The notes: a model not told the origin generated them from the sequence alone. 64,000 nt of DNA from CAYWPG01 sp964460035 (GCA_964460035.1 CAYWPG010000001.1:186001-250000); one strand, 5' to 3'. Shown: positions 16,668 through 26,747, numbered from the stretch's first letter. Program-made: numbers and translations.

Positions 16668-18374
16668 GTGACCAACGAAACAACACCGACTGTCGAGCAA
16701 CTGGTTGGGCCGGGCGGGCCGTACGAGCTGATCGATCATCCGGCTCAGGGTACGACATACCGCTTCTTCAAGAATGCGCCGCCAAATCTGCGCGAGTACC
16801 TGCAGCGCTCGGCCGAGCAGTTCGCCGACCTTCCGTTCTTCGTGTACGAGAACGAGCGTTACAGCTACGCCGAAACCTGGCAGCTGGCGAGCCGCGTGGC
16901 CAATAGACTGCAGGAGCTGGGTATCCGCAAGGGCGACCGCGTCGGCATTGCCATGCGCAACTACCCGGAGTGGCTATTCAGCTTCATGGGCATCGTGGCG
17001 GTGGGCGGCGTAGCCGTAGCGCTCAATGCCTGGTGGACGCGCGAAGAGCTGAGCTATGGCATCGAAGACAGCGGCATGAAGCTGTTGTTCGTGGATAACG
17101 AACGTCTGGCCCGTATCGATGCGCAGCATAAGGATCTGATCGTCGTTGCTGCTCGCAGCAGCAGCGAGGAGCTGGCGCAGGCAGCCGTGAAGGCCATCGC
17201 CTGGCAGGATTTTCTGCCCGCCCCCGGTGCAGCGATGCCTGCGCCCGCGGTGGAGCTGGAAGACAACGCGACGATTATCTATACCTCGGGCTCCACGGCG
17301 CACCCCAAAGGCGTGCTGTCTACGCAGCGAGCGGTGCTTGCAGCGCTCATCGGTTTCGAAGCGGGGGCCGCTATTCGCGCCATCGAGTCGGGGGTAGCGG
17401 TCGAGCCCAGCCCGCACCAAGAGGCGATGATTCTCACCGGTCCACTGTTCCACACCCAAGCGTTGATCGTGCAGGCGTTGGGCAGTTGGCGGTCCGGGCG
17501 CAAGCTGGTGGGCATGTACAAGTGGGATGCCGAGGAGGCACTGAAGATCGTCGAGCGCGAGCGCATTACCCACTTCCATGGCGTTCCGACCATGGCCTGG
17601 GAAATGGTGCAGTCGCCGAACTTCGGCAAGTACGACTTGAGCAGCCTAAAGTCCATGGGAGGGGGCGGTGCGGCCATGGCCCCCGAACAGGCGCGCAAGA
17701 TTCAGGACGCGTTGCCCGGCGGTGCCGCCAGCGCCGGCTACGGGATGACGGAAACCAACTCCCTGACCGCCGGTCACGCCGGCCCGGCGCTTGCTGCGCG
17801 TCCGCGTAGTTGCGGACGTCCTCTTCCGCCGCTGGTCTCCGTGAAGGTGGTCGACGAGGCGGGCAACGAGCTGCCGCGCGGCGAGATCGGCGAGATCTGG
17901 ATCAAAGGAGCGATGAACTTCTCGGGTTACTGGAACAAGCCCGAGGACACCGCGCAGACGCTGACCGATGGTTGGGTGCACAGCGGCGATCTGGGCTACA
18001 TGGACGACGAGGACTTTATCTACATCACGGATCGCGCCAAGGATATGGTCATTCGTGGCGGCGAGAACATCGCGTGCCAGGAAGTCGAGGCCGTGATCTA
18101 TGAGCATCCGGCGGTGCTCGAGGTCGCCGTATTCGGGGTGCCGGACGAGCGCCTGGGCGAGCGGCTGGCGGCGGCTGTGATGGTCAAGCCGGAGCCCCCG
18201 GTAAGCGCCGATGACATTCAGCGCCATGTAGGCGAGCACCTGGCCAGGTTCAAGGTACCGGAGTTCGTGTGGCTGCAGACCGAGCAACTGCCGCGCATCG
18301 CGTCCGGAAAGATCGATAAGCGGGGCCTGCGGGCTGCGGCCGTCGAGCGGCTGGCAGCGCAAACGGCGTCCTGA
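16668..18374 (+). CDS. AMP-dependent acyl-CoA synthetase (second copy)
   Basis: This 568-residue adenylate-forming ligase has YTSGSTAHPKG near 205 (the usual T of SGTTG is replaced, and HPKG is retained), GYGMTET near 360, a SGDLGYMDDEDF hinge motif and the C-terminal IASGKIDKR lysine. It would convert a fatty or other carboxylic acid to acyl-CoA. It is only distantly similar to the enzyme at 13391, so this is not a recent duplication. GTG 16668 has GGGGAGA upstream and was preferred to the longer frame. A stem-loop followed by a T-rich run lies after the stop. Confidence 0.92.
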   Translation: MTNETTPTVEQLVGPGGPYELIDHPAQGTTYRFFKNAPPNLREYLQRSAEQFADLPFFVYENERYSYAETWQLASRVANRLQELGIRKGDRVGIAMRNYPEWLFSFMGIVAVGGVAVALNAWWTREELSYGIEDSGMKLLFVDNERLARIDAQHKDLIVVAARSSSEELAQAAVKAIAWQDFLPAPGAAMPAPAVELEDNATIIYTSGSTAHPKGVLSTQRAVLAALIGFEAGAAIRAIESGVAVEPSPHQEAMILTGPLFHTQALIVQALGSWRSGRKLVGMYKWDAEEALKIVERERITHFHGVPTMAWEMVQSPNFGKYDLSSLKSMGGGGAAMAPEQARKIQDALPGGAASAGYGMTETNSLTAGHAGPALAARPRSCGRPLPPLVSVKVVDEAGNELPRGEIGEIWIKGAMNFSGYWNKPEDTAQTLTDGWVHSGDLGYMDDEDFIYITDRAKDMVIRGGENIACQEVEAVIYEHPAVLEVAVFGVPDERLGERLAAAVMVKPEPPVSADDIQRHVGEHLARFKVPEFVWLQTEQLPRIASGKIDKRGLRAAAVERLAAQTAS

Positions 18375-18386
18375 GCCATGTTCTTG

Positions 18387-18427
18387 GGAGGCGAGCCGAC
18401 CCAGGCCGCCTCCTGTCCTCTTTTGCC
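18387..18427 (+). terminator. Intrinsic terminator after acyl-CoA synthetase
   Basis: GGAGGCG and CGCCTCC form a 7-bp stem with a 13-nt loop, followed by TGTCCTCTTTT, 12 bp after the gene's stop codon. Confidence 0.55.
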
Positions 18428-18597
18428 ATTCGAAGACTTTCCAAACGGCGGCTCTCGCGGCTGCACCGCCTGCCCGTGAGCGCTACTCTGCGGCTTCCCG
18501 GCTGCATATCCGCCCTTGCCTTCACTCTCAGCCGGTATGTGCTTTACTCAAAGCATTAGGGGCTGTTGCCCCCGAACCGACGAGACGGGGATCTGCC

Positions 18598-19629
18598 ATG
18601 GACACGCCTACGCAAGCCGGTACCCGAATAGAAAGCGACGTGGCGATGCGCCTTCTCGACTGTCGGTGGTTACTGGCGCTGTACGCGATCATTCCGTTGG
18701 CGCTAGCGGTGGTGATCGTAGATGCCGTTATGTTGGACGGTATCCTGCTGCGGCAATATCTGCCCGCCGATCCGGAACGATGGCCGTTCTGGACGGTGGT
18801 ATTCGGCCTGCCGCATATCATCGCCAGTCTGCTCACGATGGCGGACAAGGAGTATTTGAGTCATTACCGGCATAGCCTGTTCTGGCCGCTGGCAGTGTTC
18901 GCGCTGATCGCGGCGGGCGGTTATTTCGGGCCCCAGCCGCACGCGCGCCAGCTGCTGTTCATCTTCTTCGCGTTCTACACCATCTACCATGTGCTGGCTC
19001 AGCAGCTCGGCTTGACGCTGATGATGCTGGGCACGCCGCCATCGCTGACCTACCGGCTGTGGAAGTGGTTATCCGTCTTCGCAGGCTTCGCGATCTACGT
19101 GAACGTGTATGGGCAAGCTCGCCTCGGCCACTGGGCGATCGGCCCGCTGAGTCTGTACGAGCTGCTCGCCTACGCGGCGGCGGCGCTCTGCGCCGGCACC
19201 ATAGTACTGGCGTTGCGGCTTAGCCGCACAGCCAAGCACGCCGTCGGCATCTGGTACTTGTGGGGCAATGTGGCGCTGCTGGCATCGGCCTTCCTGATCA
19301 ACGAGATCGGTTACACGCTGTTCGTGATTCTCGTGCCGCGAGTCATTCACGATGTGACCGCTTATATGGTCTACATCACGCACGATACCAATCGCAATCG
19401 AGAGCGGCCGGTGAATCTCGTCTATAGGCTGACCTACTTCACCCGGCTGCCGCCGGTACTGTTGTTGCCCCTGCTGTCGGTCGCCATCGCCTACCTGCTT
19501 TCCAGTTATCAGCACTACGCGTTGGTCGGCATCGTCATACTGACCTTGTCTTTCCTGCATTATTACTTCGAAGGCTTTATCTGGCGCGGCCCGAATCCCC
19601 ATAGGGCCCATATGTCGTTCAAGCGATAA
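18598..19629 (+). CDS. Uncharacterised histidine-rich multi-pass membrane protein
   Basis: This 343-residue protein has eight or nine hydrophobic segments. Histidines sit at the ends of, or inside, the membrane segments: GLPHIIASL, SHYRHSLFW, TIYHVLAQQ, VIHDVTAYM, YITHD and LHYYFEGFIW. Such spacing is what one sees in membrane di-iron or carotenoid-cleaving (Brp/Blh-like) enzymes, but I do not recognise the family with certainty. It has no signal peptide. The nearest upstream gene is the acyl-CoA synthetase, separated by a terminator, so it is probably transcribed alone. The function is unknown. Confidence 0.8.
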   Translation: MDTPTQAGTRIESDVAMRLLDCRWLLALYAIIPLALAVVIVDAVMLDGILLRQYLPADPERWPFWTVVFGLPHIIASLLTMADKEYLSHYRHSLFWPLAVFALIAAGGYFGPQPHARQLLFIFFAFYTIYHVLAQQLGLTLMMLGTPPSLTYRLWKWLSVFAGFAIYVNVYGQARLGHWAIGPLSLYELLAYAAAALCAGTIVLALRLSRTAKHAVGIWYLWGNVALLASAFLINEIGYTLFVILVPRVIHDVTAYMVYITHDTNRNRERPVNLVYRLTYFTRLPPVLLLPLLSVAIAYLLSSYQHYALVGIVILTLSFLHYYFEGFIWRGPNPHRAHMSFKR

Positions 19630-20574
19630 CGCTTGTCCTCCGCCATCCGCTGCCGGCCGCGGATTGTAAGCTTCCCATCGCAGGGGGCGCTGCGTCGGTG
19701 GCTGGCGTCAGCGCGCGTTCTGACCCCAGAGGTTCCGCTAGGCCGACGAGATCGCGCAGGTTACGCCAAGGGCTGCCGGATTCCAGCGTCCGGTTCGCGT
19801 GTCGCAGCGGGCCCTAGGGTGCACGCAGGCCGGCCAGGCTGGCTCTGAATGCGCGCTGGCGCGGGAAGGGCTGGACGGTGTACGCTGTCATTGGGCTAGA
19901 ATACTGCCGATTACGGAGTAACGGCTCCGGCACCGAACTGCTAATCTGTCGGTTCAGAGCGTCTTTCCCAGTTCTTGGTCAGGTGCCCGCTCTCGTCGGT
20001 GGCCGGTGATTGGGGAAGGCGCTTATTGCGGGCAGCGGCGCGCGTCTGAACCGATGGCTTGACCGGGTGCCGGGGCGATGATCGCGGTGCCGACGTGGCA
20101 AGGCTACACATTGTCGGCGAACGGTCGATAAGGGAATAGGGCTAACTCGGCGGACACCGATGGGCGGGGGGATCGCTCCGTATCTCCATGCCGCATCGGT
20201 TATACTCCATGGGCGTTTCGAATCTATCCGGCTCGTTGGCTCCAGCGTGCCCAGTGCCTAGGCCGCGGGACAGCGTAGCGAAGGTCGCCGATGGAGGCCG
20301 GACTCGTGTTAGCCTACATACCGGCGAGCGGCCGCATGGGCCGTCTTGCTGTTGGAAGGGGTATTTCCCTGGTTCGGGCGAGCGATTTGCGGCTTGGTCG
20401 AGATGTGCCCAGCGCAAGGAATGTGGATCATGGATCCGGGACGGGGTCGTTGGGGCAGGCGCTGATTTGCGCCTCTGCGCCGGCGCTCGCAATGGTTGCC
20501 GATGCCTTGCTCTCGGACGCGTTATAATTACCATTAGCTAACATTCGAGAGCGCGGCTACACAGGACGCCTGCA
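19630..20574. other. Long stretch with no recognisable gene
   Basis: About 945 bp, the longest empty stretch in the window. The open frames on either strand (up to 130 codons) are Arg/Pro/Gly-rich and lack ribosome sites or family motifs. I do not see RNase P, tmRNA, 6S or SRP RNA signatures. Only the perfect -10 at 20523-20528 can be named. It may hold an unknown RNA or a decayed gene. Confidence 0.5.
20523..20528 (+). promoter_or_regulatory. Consensus -10 element for the 142-residue orphan gene
   Basis: A perfect TATAAT lies 46 bp before the ATG at 20575. No good -35 is found at 16-18 bp; the nearest TTGCCG is 21 bp away, so an activator may be needed. Confidence 0.5.
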
Positions 20575-21003
20575 ATGAAACATCTGTCTTCTGCTGACCT
20601 CTTGAACAAGTGGCGGGGGGACCCGGATTACGAAGCACGCTGGGTTCAAGCATGCGATGCCATGCTGCAACGGCTCGTTAAGAAGGCGGTGGCCATGCCT
20701 GCGGAAGAGCTTGAACGAGCCGACGTGAAGCTGTCCGCTAAGCGTAAGGATGATGTCGTAGAGGTAACTCTGACTATCATCGGACCGCAGTCGACGATCA
20801 TACGGCTCGTGACCAAACAGAACCAACCGCCTACGGTTGAGCTGGGAACGGCCGTGCAGCGCGGCGTTGGCAGGGTTAAACCACAGATAATGTTCACTTC
20901 GCGAGGCGGGCTCTCGGCTCGCTCGACACGCGCTACGGTAGCTGCATTGATTTCGGCGGCCGAGCAGCGCTTAGGTATCAAGAAAGATACCGACGCCAAT
21001 TAA
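20575..21003 (+). CDS. Hypothetical protein, orphan
   Basis: This 142-residue soluble protein has an N-terminal helical part (LLNKWRGDPDYEARWVQACD), a beta-rich middle with several valine/isoleucine strands, and a C-terminal helix. It has no signal peptide, membrane segment or catalytic motif that I can name. Start support is good: AGGA lies eight bases before the ATG and a perfect -10 lies 46 bp upstream. It sits alone after a long empty region and is convergent with uvrA. I do not recognise the family. Confidence 0.75.
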   Translation: MKHLSSADLLNKWRGDPDYEARWVQACDAMLQRLVKKAVAMPAEELERADVKLSAKRKDDVVEVTLTIIGPQSTIIRLVTKQNQPPTVELGTAVQRGVGRVKPQIMFTSRGGLSARSTRATVAALISAAEQRLGIKKDTDAN

Positions 21004-21202
21004 GGGGCCTGTGCGCGAATCTCAACCTCGCAGGGGGCCGACCGCAATCCGCTACAGGACGGCCCCGCAAGCCCGGCCCACAGCGACGAATTCCTCCCTT
21101 ATCGTTTCCCAGCGGGGTAACGAGGAACAGACTACAAGCGACGGCTGTACGCCGCCCGCGAGTATAGCGGGCTGGCAGGCCGCTTGCCGTATGAGGAAGG
21201 CG

Positions 21203-24200
21203 TCAGACTACGACGCCTTGCGGGGCTCGTTCGGACAAGAATTCTCTTAGCACCGCTGCGGTGTGCGTTTGCTGTAGCGCTACCTCTTCCGGCGTGCCGG
21301 CGGCAGTCAGCTCGCCGCCCCCGTCGCCCCCTTCCGGGCCCAAGTCGATGAGGTGGTCGGCTTCCGCGATCAGATCGAGATTATGCTCGATCAGTACCAC
21401 CGTATTGCCTACATCGACCAGTCGGTGCAGCACGTGGATCAGCTTCTCCACATCGGCCATATGTAGCCCCACCGTGGGCTCGTCCAGGACGTAAAGCGTA
21501 TGCGGCGGCTTGCGGCCCCTCAGGTCTGGACGCGCCTTGGCCAGTTCGCTGACCAGCTTGATGCGCTGCGCCTCGCCACCGGATAGGGTGGGGCTGGGCT
21601 GGCCCAGCGTGAGATAGCCCAGTCCCACATCCTGCAGCAGCTTCAGCGCATGGTGCACTTTCGGGATGGCGCTGAAGAATTCCACGCTTTCGTCCACGCT
21701 CATTTCCAGCACATCCCCTACGGAGCGCCCCTTGTACAGCACAGCAAGCGTTTCCGGGTTGAACCGCTTGCCGCGGCACAGCTCGCAGGGCACGCTGACA
21801 TCGGGCAGGAAGCTCATTTCTATCCTCTTGACCCCCTGTCCCTCACAGCCCGGACAGCGACCCTCGGCTCTGTTGAACGAGAAGCGCCCCGCGTCGTAGC
21901 CGCGCAGGCGCGCTTCTTCGGTTTGCGCAAAGAGCTTGCGGATCTCGTCCCAGAAGCCTATGTACGTGGCCGGGCATGAGCGGGGCGTTTTTCCTATCGG
22001 TGTCTGATCGACTTCCAGCACCCGATCCACCGCCTGCCAGCCGGTGAGGGCGGTGCATCCACTAAGCTCGGCCCTGCCTTTGGCAGTGAGCAGGCGCTTC
22101 AGGTTCGGATAGAGCACGCCGCGGACCAGAGAGCTTTTGCCCGAGCCGGATACGCCGGTAACGCAATTGAGACGGCCCAGTCCGAAGGCGGCATCGATTC
22201 CTTTGAGATTGTGCAGGCTCGCTCCCTCGACGCGCAGCCATTGCTCGGCAGGCTCGCGCCGGCTGCCAAGCAGCGGATGCGGCAGTGGTTTGGCCAGATA
22301 ACGGCCGGTGATCGAGCGCGGGTTGGCGAGCAAGTCCGCTACGGTGCCGGCAGCCACGACTTGGCCACCGCCTGCGCCGGCGCCAGGGCCCAGGTCGATG
22401 ACATGTTCGGCCCGCCGGATGGTGTCTTCGTCATGCTCGACCACTACGATGGTGTTGCCTTTGCCTTCCAGTCGGGCGAGCGTGTCCAGCAGCATACGGT
22501 TGTCGCGCGGGTGCAGGCCTATGGTGGGCTCGTCCATCACGTAGCACACGCCCTGCAGGTTGGAGCCGAGCTGAGCTGCCAGCCGAATGCGCTGAGCCTC
22601 GCCGCCGGAAAGGGTGGGCGCTGCGCGATCCAGGCTCAAGTAGCCAAGGCCGACTTCCTTGAGGAAGGCAAGGCGCGCGCGCAGCTCGGGCAGGATGTCG
22701 CGAGCGACCTCCTGTTCTCGACCTTGCAGCTGCATCTGCTGGAACAGCTGCTCGGCTTGGTCGACGGACAGCGCGGTGTAGCTGTCTATGCTGCGCCCCT
22801 GAAAGCGAACGGCCAGAGCGGTGGGGTTGAGCCGCTTGCCCTCGCAGGTCGGGCAGGGGCGAACATCTTCCAGCGCATCCCAGGCCGCTTCTTCGCCGGT
22901 CTGTTCGGCATCGAAACCTATGATCAGCTCGCCGGTGCCGTAACAGTCCTCGCACCAGCCGAGCTTGGAGTTGAACGAGAACAGCCGCGGGTCCAGCGGG
23001 GGAAAGCTGCGGTGGCAGCTAGGACAGGCACGCTCGGTAGAGAACAGCTGCTCGTCGCCGTCTACCCAGAGCTTGACCACGCCTTTGCCATAATCGAGCG
23101 CTCTGCGCAGCAGGCTGCGCAAGGTCTGTTCGCTGGCGGGCGCGATCTGGATCTGGCCTACTGGCAAGTCTATGTCGTGTTCCTTGTAGCGATCCAGGCG
23201 GGGCCAGTTGGCGGTGGGTAACAGCTCGCCATCGACGCGCAGATGCTCGAACCCTTTGCCTGCGGCCCATTTGGCCAGGTCGGTGTAGTAGCCTTTGCGC
23301 GCGCTGACCAGCGGCGCGAACAAGCTTACCTGCTGGCCGCGATGGCTGCGCTGGATATGCGCCAGGATAGCCTCCAGACTCTGCGCCTGAATGGGGATCT
23401 GACAGTTCGGGCAGTACTGGGTGCCAAGCTTGACGAACAGTAGCCGCAGGAAGTGATAAAGCTCGGTCATGGTGGCGACTGTGCTCTTGCGGCCGCCGCG
23501 GCTGGTGCGCTGTTCGATGGCGACAGTGGGCGGAATTCCATAGATCGCGTCCACGTCCGGCCGCGCCGCCGGTTGCACGAACTGACGCGCGTAGGCATTG
23601 AGCGACTCCAGATAACGCCGCTGACCTTCGTTGAACAGGATGTCGAAGGCGATCGTGCTCTTGCCCGAGCCGGACAAGCCGGTGATCACGGTGAGCTTCT
23701 CGCGCGGAATCTGTACATCGATGTTTTTCAGATTGTGTTCGCGCGCGTGGTGGATACGAATAGCCACCGGCTCCTTGGAGCCCCCTGGTGCGGCAGGTGC
23801 AGTGGCGGTCTGCGCCCGGGCGGGTTCTTCGAAAGCCCTTAGATACTGCTTCAGCGCTTGGCCCGTGTGGCTGTGCGGGCAGTCGACGATGGCTGACGGC
23901 GGACCGGCAAACACGACTTCACCGCCGGCATCGCCCCCTTCCGGACCGAGGTCGATCAGCCAGTCGCTAGCGGCAATCACGTCCAGGTTGTGTTCGATAA
24001 CAACCACCGAGTGGCCTTCGTTTATGAGCCGCTCGAAGGCAGTCAGCAACACGCGCACATCCTCGAAGTGCAGTCCGGTGGTGGGCTCGTCGAACAGGAA
24101 CAGGAGCTTGTTGCGGCTGCGCTTGCCGCTGCTGGCCGCGAGGTGGCCGGCGAGTTTCAGTCGCTGCGACTCGCCGCCGGAAAGCGTAGGCACCGGCTGC

Positions 24201-26689
24201 CCCAGCTTGAGATAGCCAAGCCCTACGGCCTGCAGCGGCTCCAGGCTCTTGATTACATCGCGGTAGTCGCGGAAGAACTCGCATGCCTCGCTAACGGTCA
24301 TCTCCAACACGTCGGCGATGGACTTGGGGTCGCTGTCCAGGCCGGCGGACGGTGCCAGCTTGACCTCCAGTACCTCGGGCCGGTAGCGGCTGCCGTTGCA
24401 GTCCGGACAGCGCAGGTACACATCGGAGAGAAACTGCATCTCCACGTGCTCGAAGCCGTTGCCGCCGCAGGCCGGGCAGCGGCCGTTGCCGGAGTTGAAG
24501 CTGAAGGTGCCGGCGGTGTAGCCGCGTGCGATGGCCTCCGGCTCCTGCGCAAACGCTTTGCGTATGGCGTCGAAAGCGCCTACGTAGCTGGCGGGGTTGG
24601 AGCGCGTGGTCTTGCCTATGGCGGACTGGTCCACCAGTACCACGTCGTCGAAGTGATGGTCGCCAATGATTTCGCGAAACGCTCCAGGACGCTCGGCCGG
24701 ATGTCCCTTGGATGTAGCGAGCGCGTTGTAGAGCACATCCTGCAGCAGGGTCGATTTGCCCGAGCCGGAAACTCCGGTCAAGCAGACCAGCCGGCCAAGC
24801 GGGATGCGTACGTCGATGTCTTTGAGATTGTGCTCGCTCGCGCCATGCACTTCCAGCCAGTGTTCCGGCGCAGGGCGTGTCGGCCGTTCCGTAACGACGC
24901 GGCGCCGGCCGGTCAGATACTGCGCGGTTAGCGAGTCGGCCTGCAGCAGCTCGTGGGGCGGGCCGTAGAAGACGATTCGGCCGCCACGCTCGCCGGGCCC
25001 TGGCCCTATATCCAGGATCTTGTCGGCGGCAAACATGACCTGCGGATCGTGCTCTACGACGAGCAGGGAGTTGCCCGCATCGCGCAGTCGCAACATCACC
25101 TCGTTAATACGAGCCATGTCGCGCGGATGCAGACCGATGGACGGCTCGTCGAGCACGAACAGCGTGTTGACCAGCGAGGTGCCCAGGGCCGTGGTGAGGT
25201 TGATGCGCTGTACCTCGCCTCCCGAAAGGGTGCGCGACTGCCTATCCAAGGTCAGGTAGCCCAACCCGACCTGACAGAGGTAGCGCAAACGGGTACGTAT
25301 GCCGTCCAGGACCAGCTCGGCCGCTTCGTCCAGCGGTGCGGGCAGGTGCACCCGTTCGAAGAAGTCGCGCGCCCGCTCCAGGGGCAGCAGCATGATGTCG
25401 TGCAGCGAAAGGCCCGGCAGCCCTAGAAAAGCGTTCTCCGGCAGTTGGCTGTCCACGGGCCGGAAGCGACGCGCGCGGTCTATTACCGCGTCGGAGTCTT
25501 CGTGATTTCCCAGGCGCCAGAGCAGGCCATCGGGTTTGAGGCGGGCGCCGCCGCAGCTGGTGCAGGTATCGTAGGCGCGGTACTTGGACAGCAGTACCCG
25601 CACGTGCATCTTGTAGCTCTTGGACTCCAGCCAGTCGAAATAGCCAGCTACCCCGTACCAGCCTTTGTCGTCGCCTTGGATGACCCATTGGCGGTCGGCT
25701 TCGGACAGTTCGCGCCAGGGGATGTCGGTGGCCACCCCGCGAGCGCGCGCGTAGCGCAGCAGATCGCGCTGGCATTCGGCACTGCTCTTGGTCTGAAACG
25801 GTTTGATAGCGCCGGCGGCCAGCGATTTGTGCTCGTCCGGGATGACCAGACGATAGTCGATGCCCATGGTGCGGCCGAAGCCGCGGCAGGTTTCGCAGGC
25901 GCCCAGCGGCGAGTTGAACGAGAACAGGCTTTGGCTGGGTTCGGTGTAAGCGATGTCGCACTGCGCGCAATGCAGCTCTGCCGAGAAACGCCACGGCGCC
26001 TCGGGCTCGCGGGCCTCGTTGAGCGGGTAGACCGTGACGCGGCCGCGCCCTAGCCGCAGCGCCGTCTCCAGCGCCTCGACCATCCGGCTGCGATTCTCGG
26101 GCTCTATGCGCAGGCGATCCTGGATTACCTCGATCCGCTCGTCCGTCACGCTATGGGTGCGCGTGTAGCCTTGTTTGGCCAGTTCCGCACAAATCGTCTG
26201 GGGTGACATGGTTGGCGGAACTGCCACGTCGAAGGCGATGATCGCGCGTCGGCCCGGAGCGCGGGCGATCAGACGGCCGTAGATGCCATCGGGCGTGTCC
26301 CGCTGCACCAGCCGGCCGCAGCTGCGGCAATAGAGCCTGGCAGCGCGCGCGAACAGCAGCTTCAGGTGGTCGTTGAGCTCGGTCATCGTGCCCACTGTGG
26401 AGCGCGAGCTGCGTACCGGATTGGTCTGATCTATGGCTATGGCCGGCGGGATACCCTCTATGCGATCGGCCGCCGGCTTGTCCATGCGGTCCAGGAACTG
26501 CCTGGCGTAAGGTGAAAAGGTCTCTACATAACGGCGTTGGCCTTCCGAGTAGACGGTATCGAAGGCCAGCGACGATTTTCCGGACCCCGACACCCCGGTG
26601 ACCACTATCAGCTCTCCGAGGGGAAGCTCGAGGTCCAGGTTCTTGAGGTTGTTCTGGCGCGCGCCTTGGATACGGATGACGTCGGACAT
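21203..26689 (-). CDS. uvrA: Double-length UvrA (tandem UvrA-UvrA fusion)
   Basis: This 1828-residue protein contains two complete UvrA units joined by an Ala/Pro linker near residue 960. Four Walker A motifs (GxSGSGKS) lie near 32, 640, 1000 and 1509, and four ABC signatures LSGGE(V/S/A)QR are intact. Each half keeps its CxxC zinc modules. A normal UvrA dimer has the same content in two chains, so this chain could act as an intramolecular dimer in damage recognition or in an alternative UvrA role. It starts at ATG 26689 (MSDVIRIQG). No uvrB or uvrC is nearby, and the main uvrA may be elsewhere. The domain call is very secure; the exact role is not. Confidence 0.95.
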   Translation of the reverse strand: MSDVIRIQGARQNNLKNLDLELPLGELIVVTGVSGSGKSSLAFDTVYSEGQRRYVETFSPYARQFLDRMDKPAADRIEGIPPAIAIDQTNPVRSSRSTVGTMTELNDHLKLLFARAARLYCRSCGRLVQRDTPDGIYGRLIARAPGRRAIIAFDVAVPPTMSPQTICAELAKQGYTRTHSVTDERIEVIQDRLRIEPENRSRMVEALETALRLGRGRVTVYPLNEAREPEAPWRFSAELHCAQCDIAYTEPSQSLFSFNSPLGACETCRGFGRTMGIDYRLVIPDEHKSLAAGAIKPFQTKSSAECQRDLLRYARARGVATDIPWRELSEADRQWVIQGDDKGWYGVAGYFDWLESKSYKMHVRVLLSKYRAYDTCTSCGGARLKPDGLLWRLGNHEDSDAVIDRARRFRPVDSQLPENAFLGLPGLSLHDIMLLPLERARDFFERVHLPAPLDEAAELVLDGIRTRLRYLCQVGLGYLTLDRQSRTLSGGEVQRINLTTALGTSLVNTLFVLDEPSIGLHPRDMARINEVMLRLRDAGNSLLVVEHDPQVMFAADKILDIGPGPGERGGRIVFYGPPHELLQADSLTAQYLTGRRRVVTERPTRPAPEHWLEVHGASEHNLKDIDVRIPLGRLVCLTGVSGSGKSTLLQDVLYNALATSKGHPAERPGAFREIIGDHHFDDVVLVDQSAIGKTTRSNPASYVGAFDAIRKAFAQEPEAIARGYTAGTFSFNSGNGRCPACGGNGFEHVEMQFLSDVYLRCPDCNGSRYRPEVLEVKLAPSAGLDSDPKSIADVLEMTVSEACEFFRDYRDVIKSLEPLQAVGLGYLKLGQPVPTLSGGESQRLKLAGHLAASSGKRSRNKLLFLFDEPTTGLHFEDVRVLLTAFERLINEGHSVVVIEHNLDVIAASDWLIDLGPEGGDAGGEVVFAGPPSAIVDCPHSHTGQALKQYLRAFEEPARAQTATAPAAPGGSKEPVAIRIHHAREHNLKNIDVQIPREKLTVITGLSGSGKSTIAFDILFNEGQRRYLESLNAYARQFVQPAARPDVDAIYGIPPTVAIEQRTSRGGRKSTVATMTELYHFLRLLFVKLGTQYCPNCQIPIQAQSLEAILAHIQRSHRGQQVSLFAPLVSARKGYYTDLAKWAAGKGFEHLRVDGELLPTANWPRLDRYKEHDIDLPVGQIQIAPASEQTLRSLLRRALDYGKGVVKLWVDGDEQLFSTERACPSCHRSFPPLDPRLFSFNSKLGWCEDCYGTGELIIGFDAEQTGEEAAWDALEDVRPCPTCEGKRLNPTALAVRFQGRSIDSYTALSVDQAEQLFQQMQLQGREQEVARDILPELRARLAFLKEVGLGYLSLDRAAPTLSGGEAQRIRLAAQLGSNLQGVCYVMDEPTIGLHPRDNRMLLDTLARLEGKGNTIVVVEHDEDTIRRAEHVIDLGPGAGAGGGQVVAAGTVADLLANPRSITGRYLAKPLPHPLLGSRREPAEQWLRVEGASLHNLKGIDAAFGLGRLNCVTGVSGSGKSSLVRGVLYPNLKRLLTAKGRAELSGCTALTGWQAVDRVLEVDQTPIGKTPRSCPATYIGFWDEIRKLFAQTEEARLRGYDAGRFSFNRAEGRCPGCEGQGVKRIEMSFLPDVSVPCELCRGKRFNPETLAVLYKGRSVGDVLEMSVDESVEFFSAIPKVHHALKLLQDVGLGYLTLGQPSPTLSGGEAQRIKLVSELAKARPDLRGRKPPHTLYVLDEPTVGLHMADVEKLIHVLHRLVDVGNTVVLIEHNLDLIAEADHLIDLGPEGGDGGGELTAAGTPEEVALQQTHTAAVLREFLSERAPQGVVV

Positions 26690-26747
26690 GAGGGATGAAC
26701 AGGCTCCGGAGCAGCAGAGGCAGAGAAAGCGGCAGCGACCTGACATT

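Noticed and set aside
20142..20541. Overlapping frames of 117-130 codons in the empty region
   Set aside because: Both strands are open with Arg/Pro/Gly bias. Neither has a ribosome site or family pattern.
22211..24931. Two long open frames opposite uvrA
   Set aside because: They are mirror readings of repeated UvrA sequence, and the ABC motifs are on the other strand.
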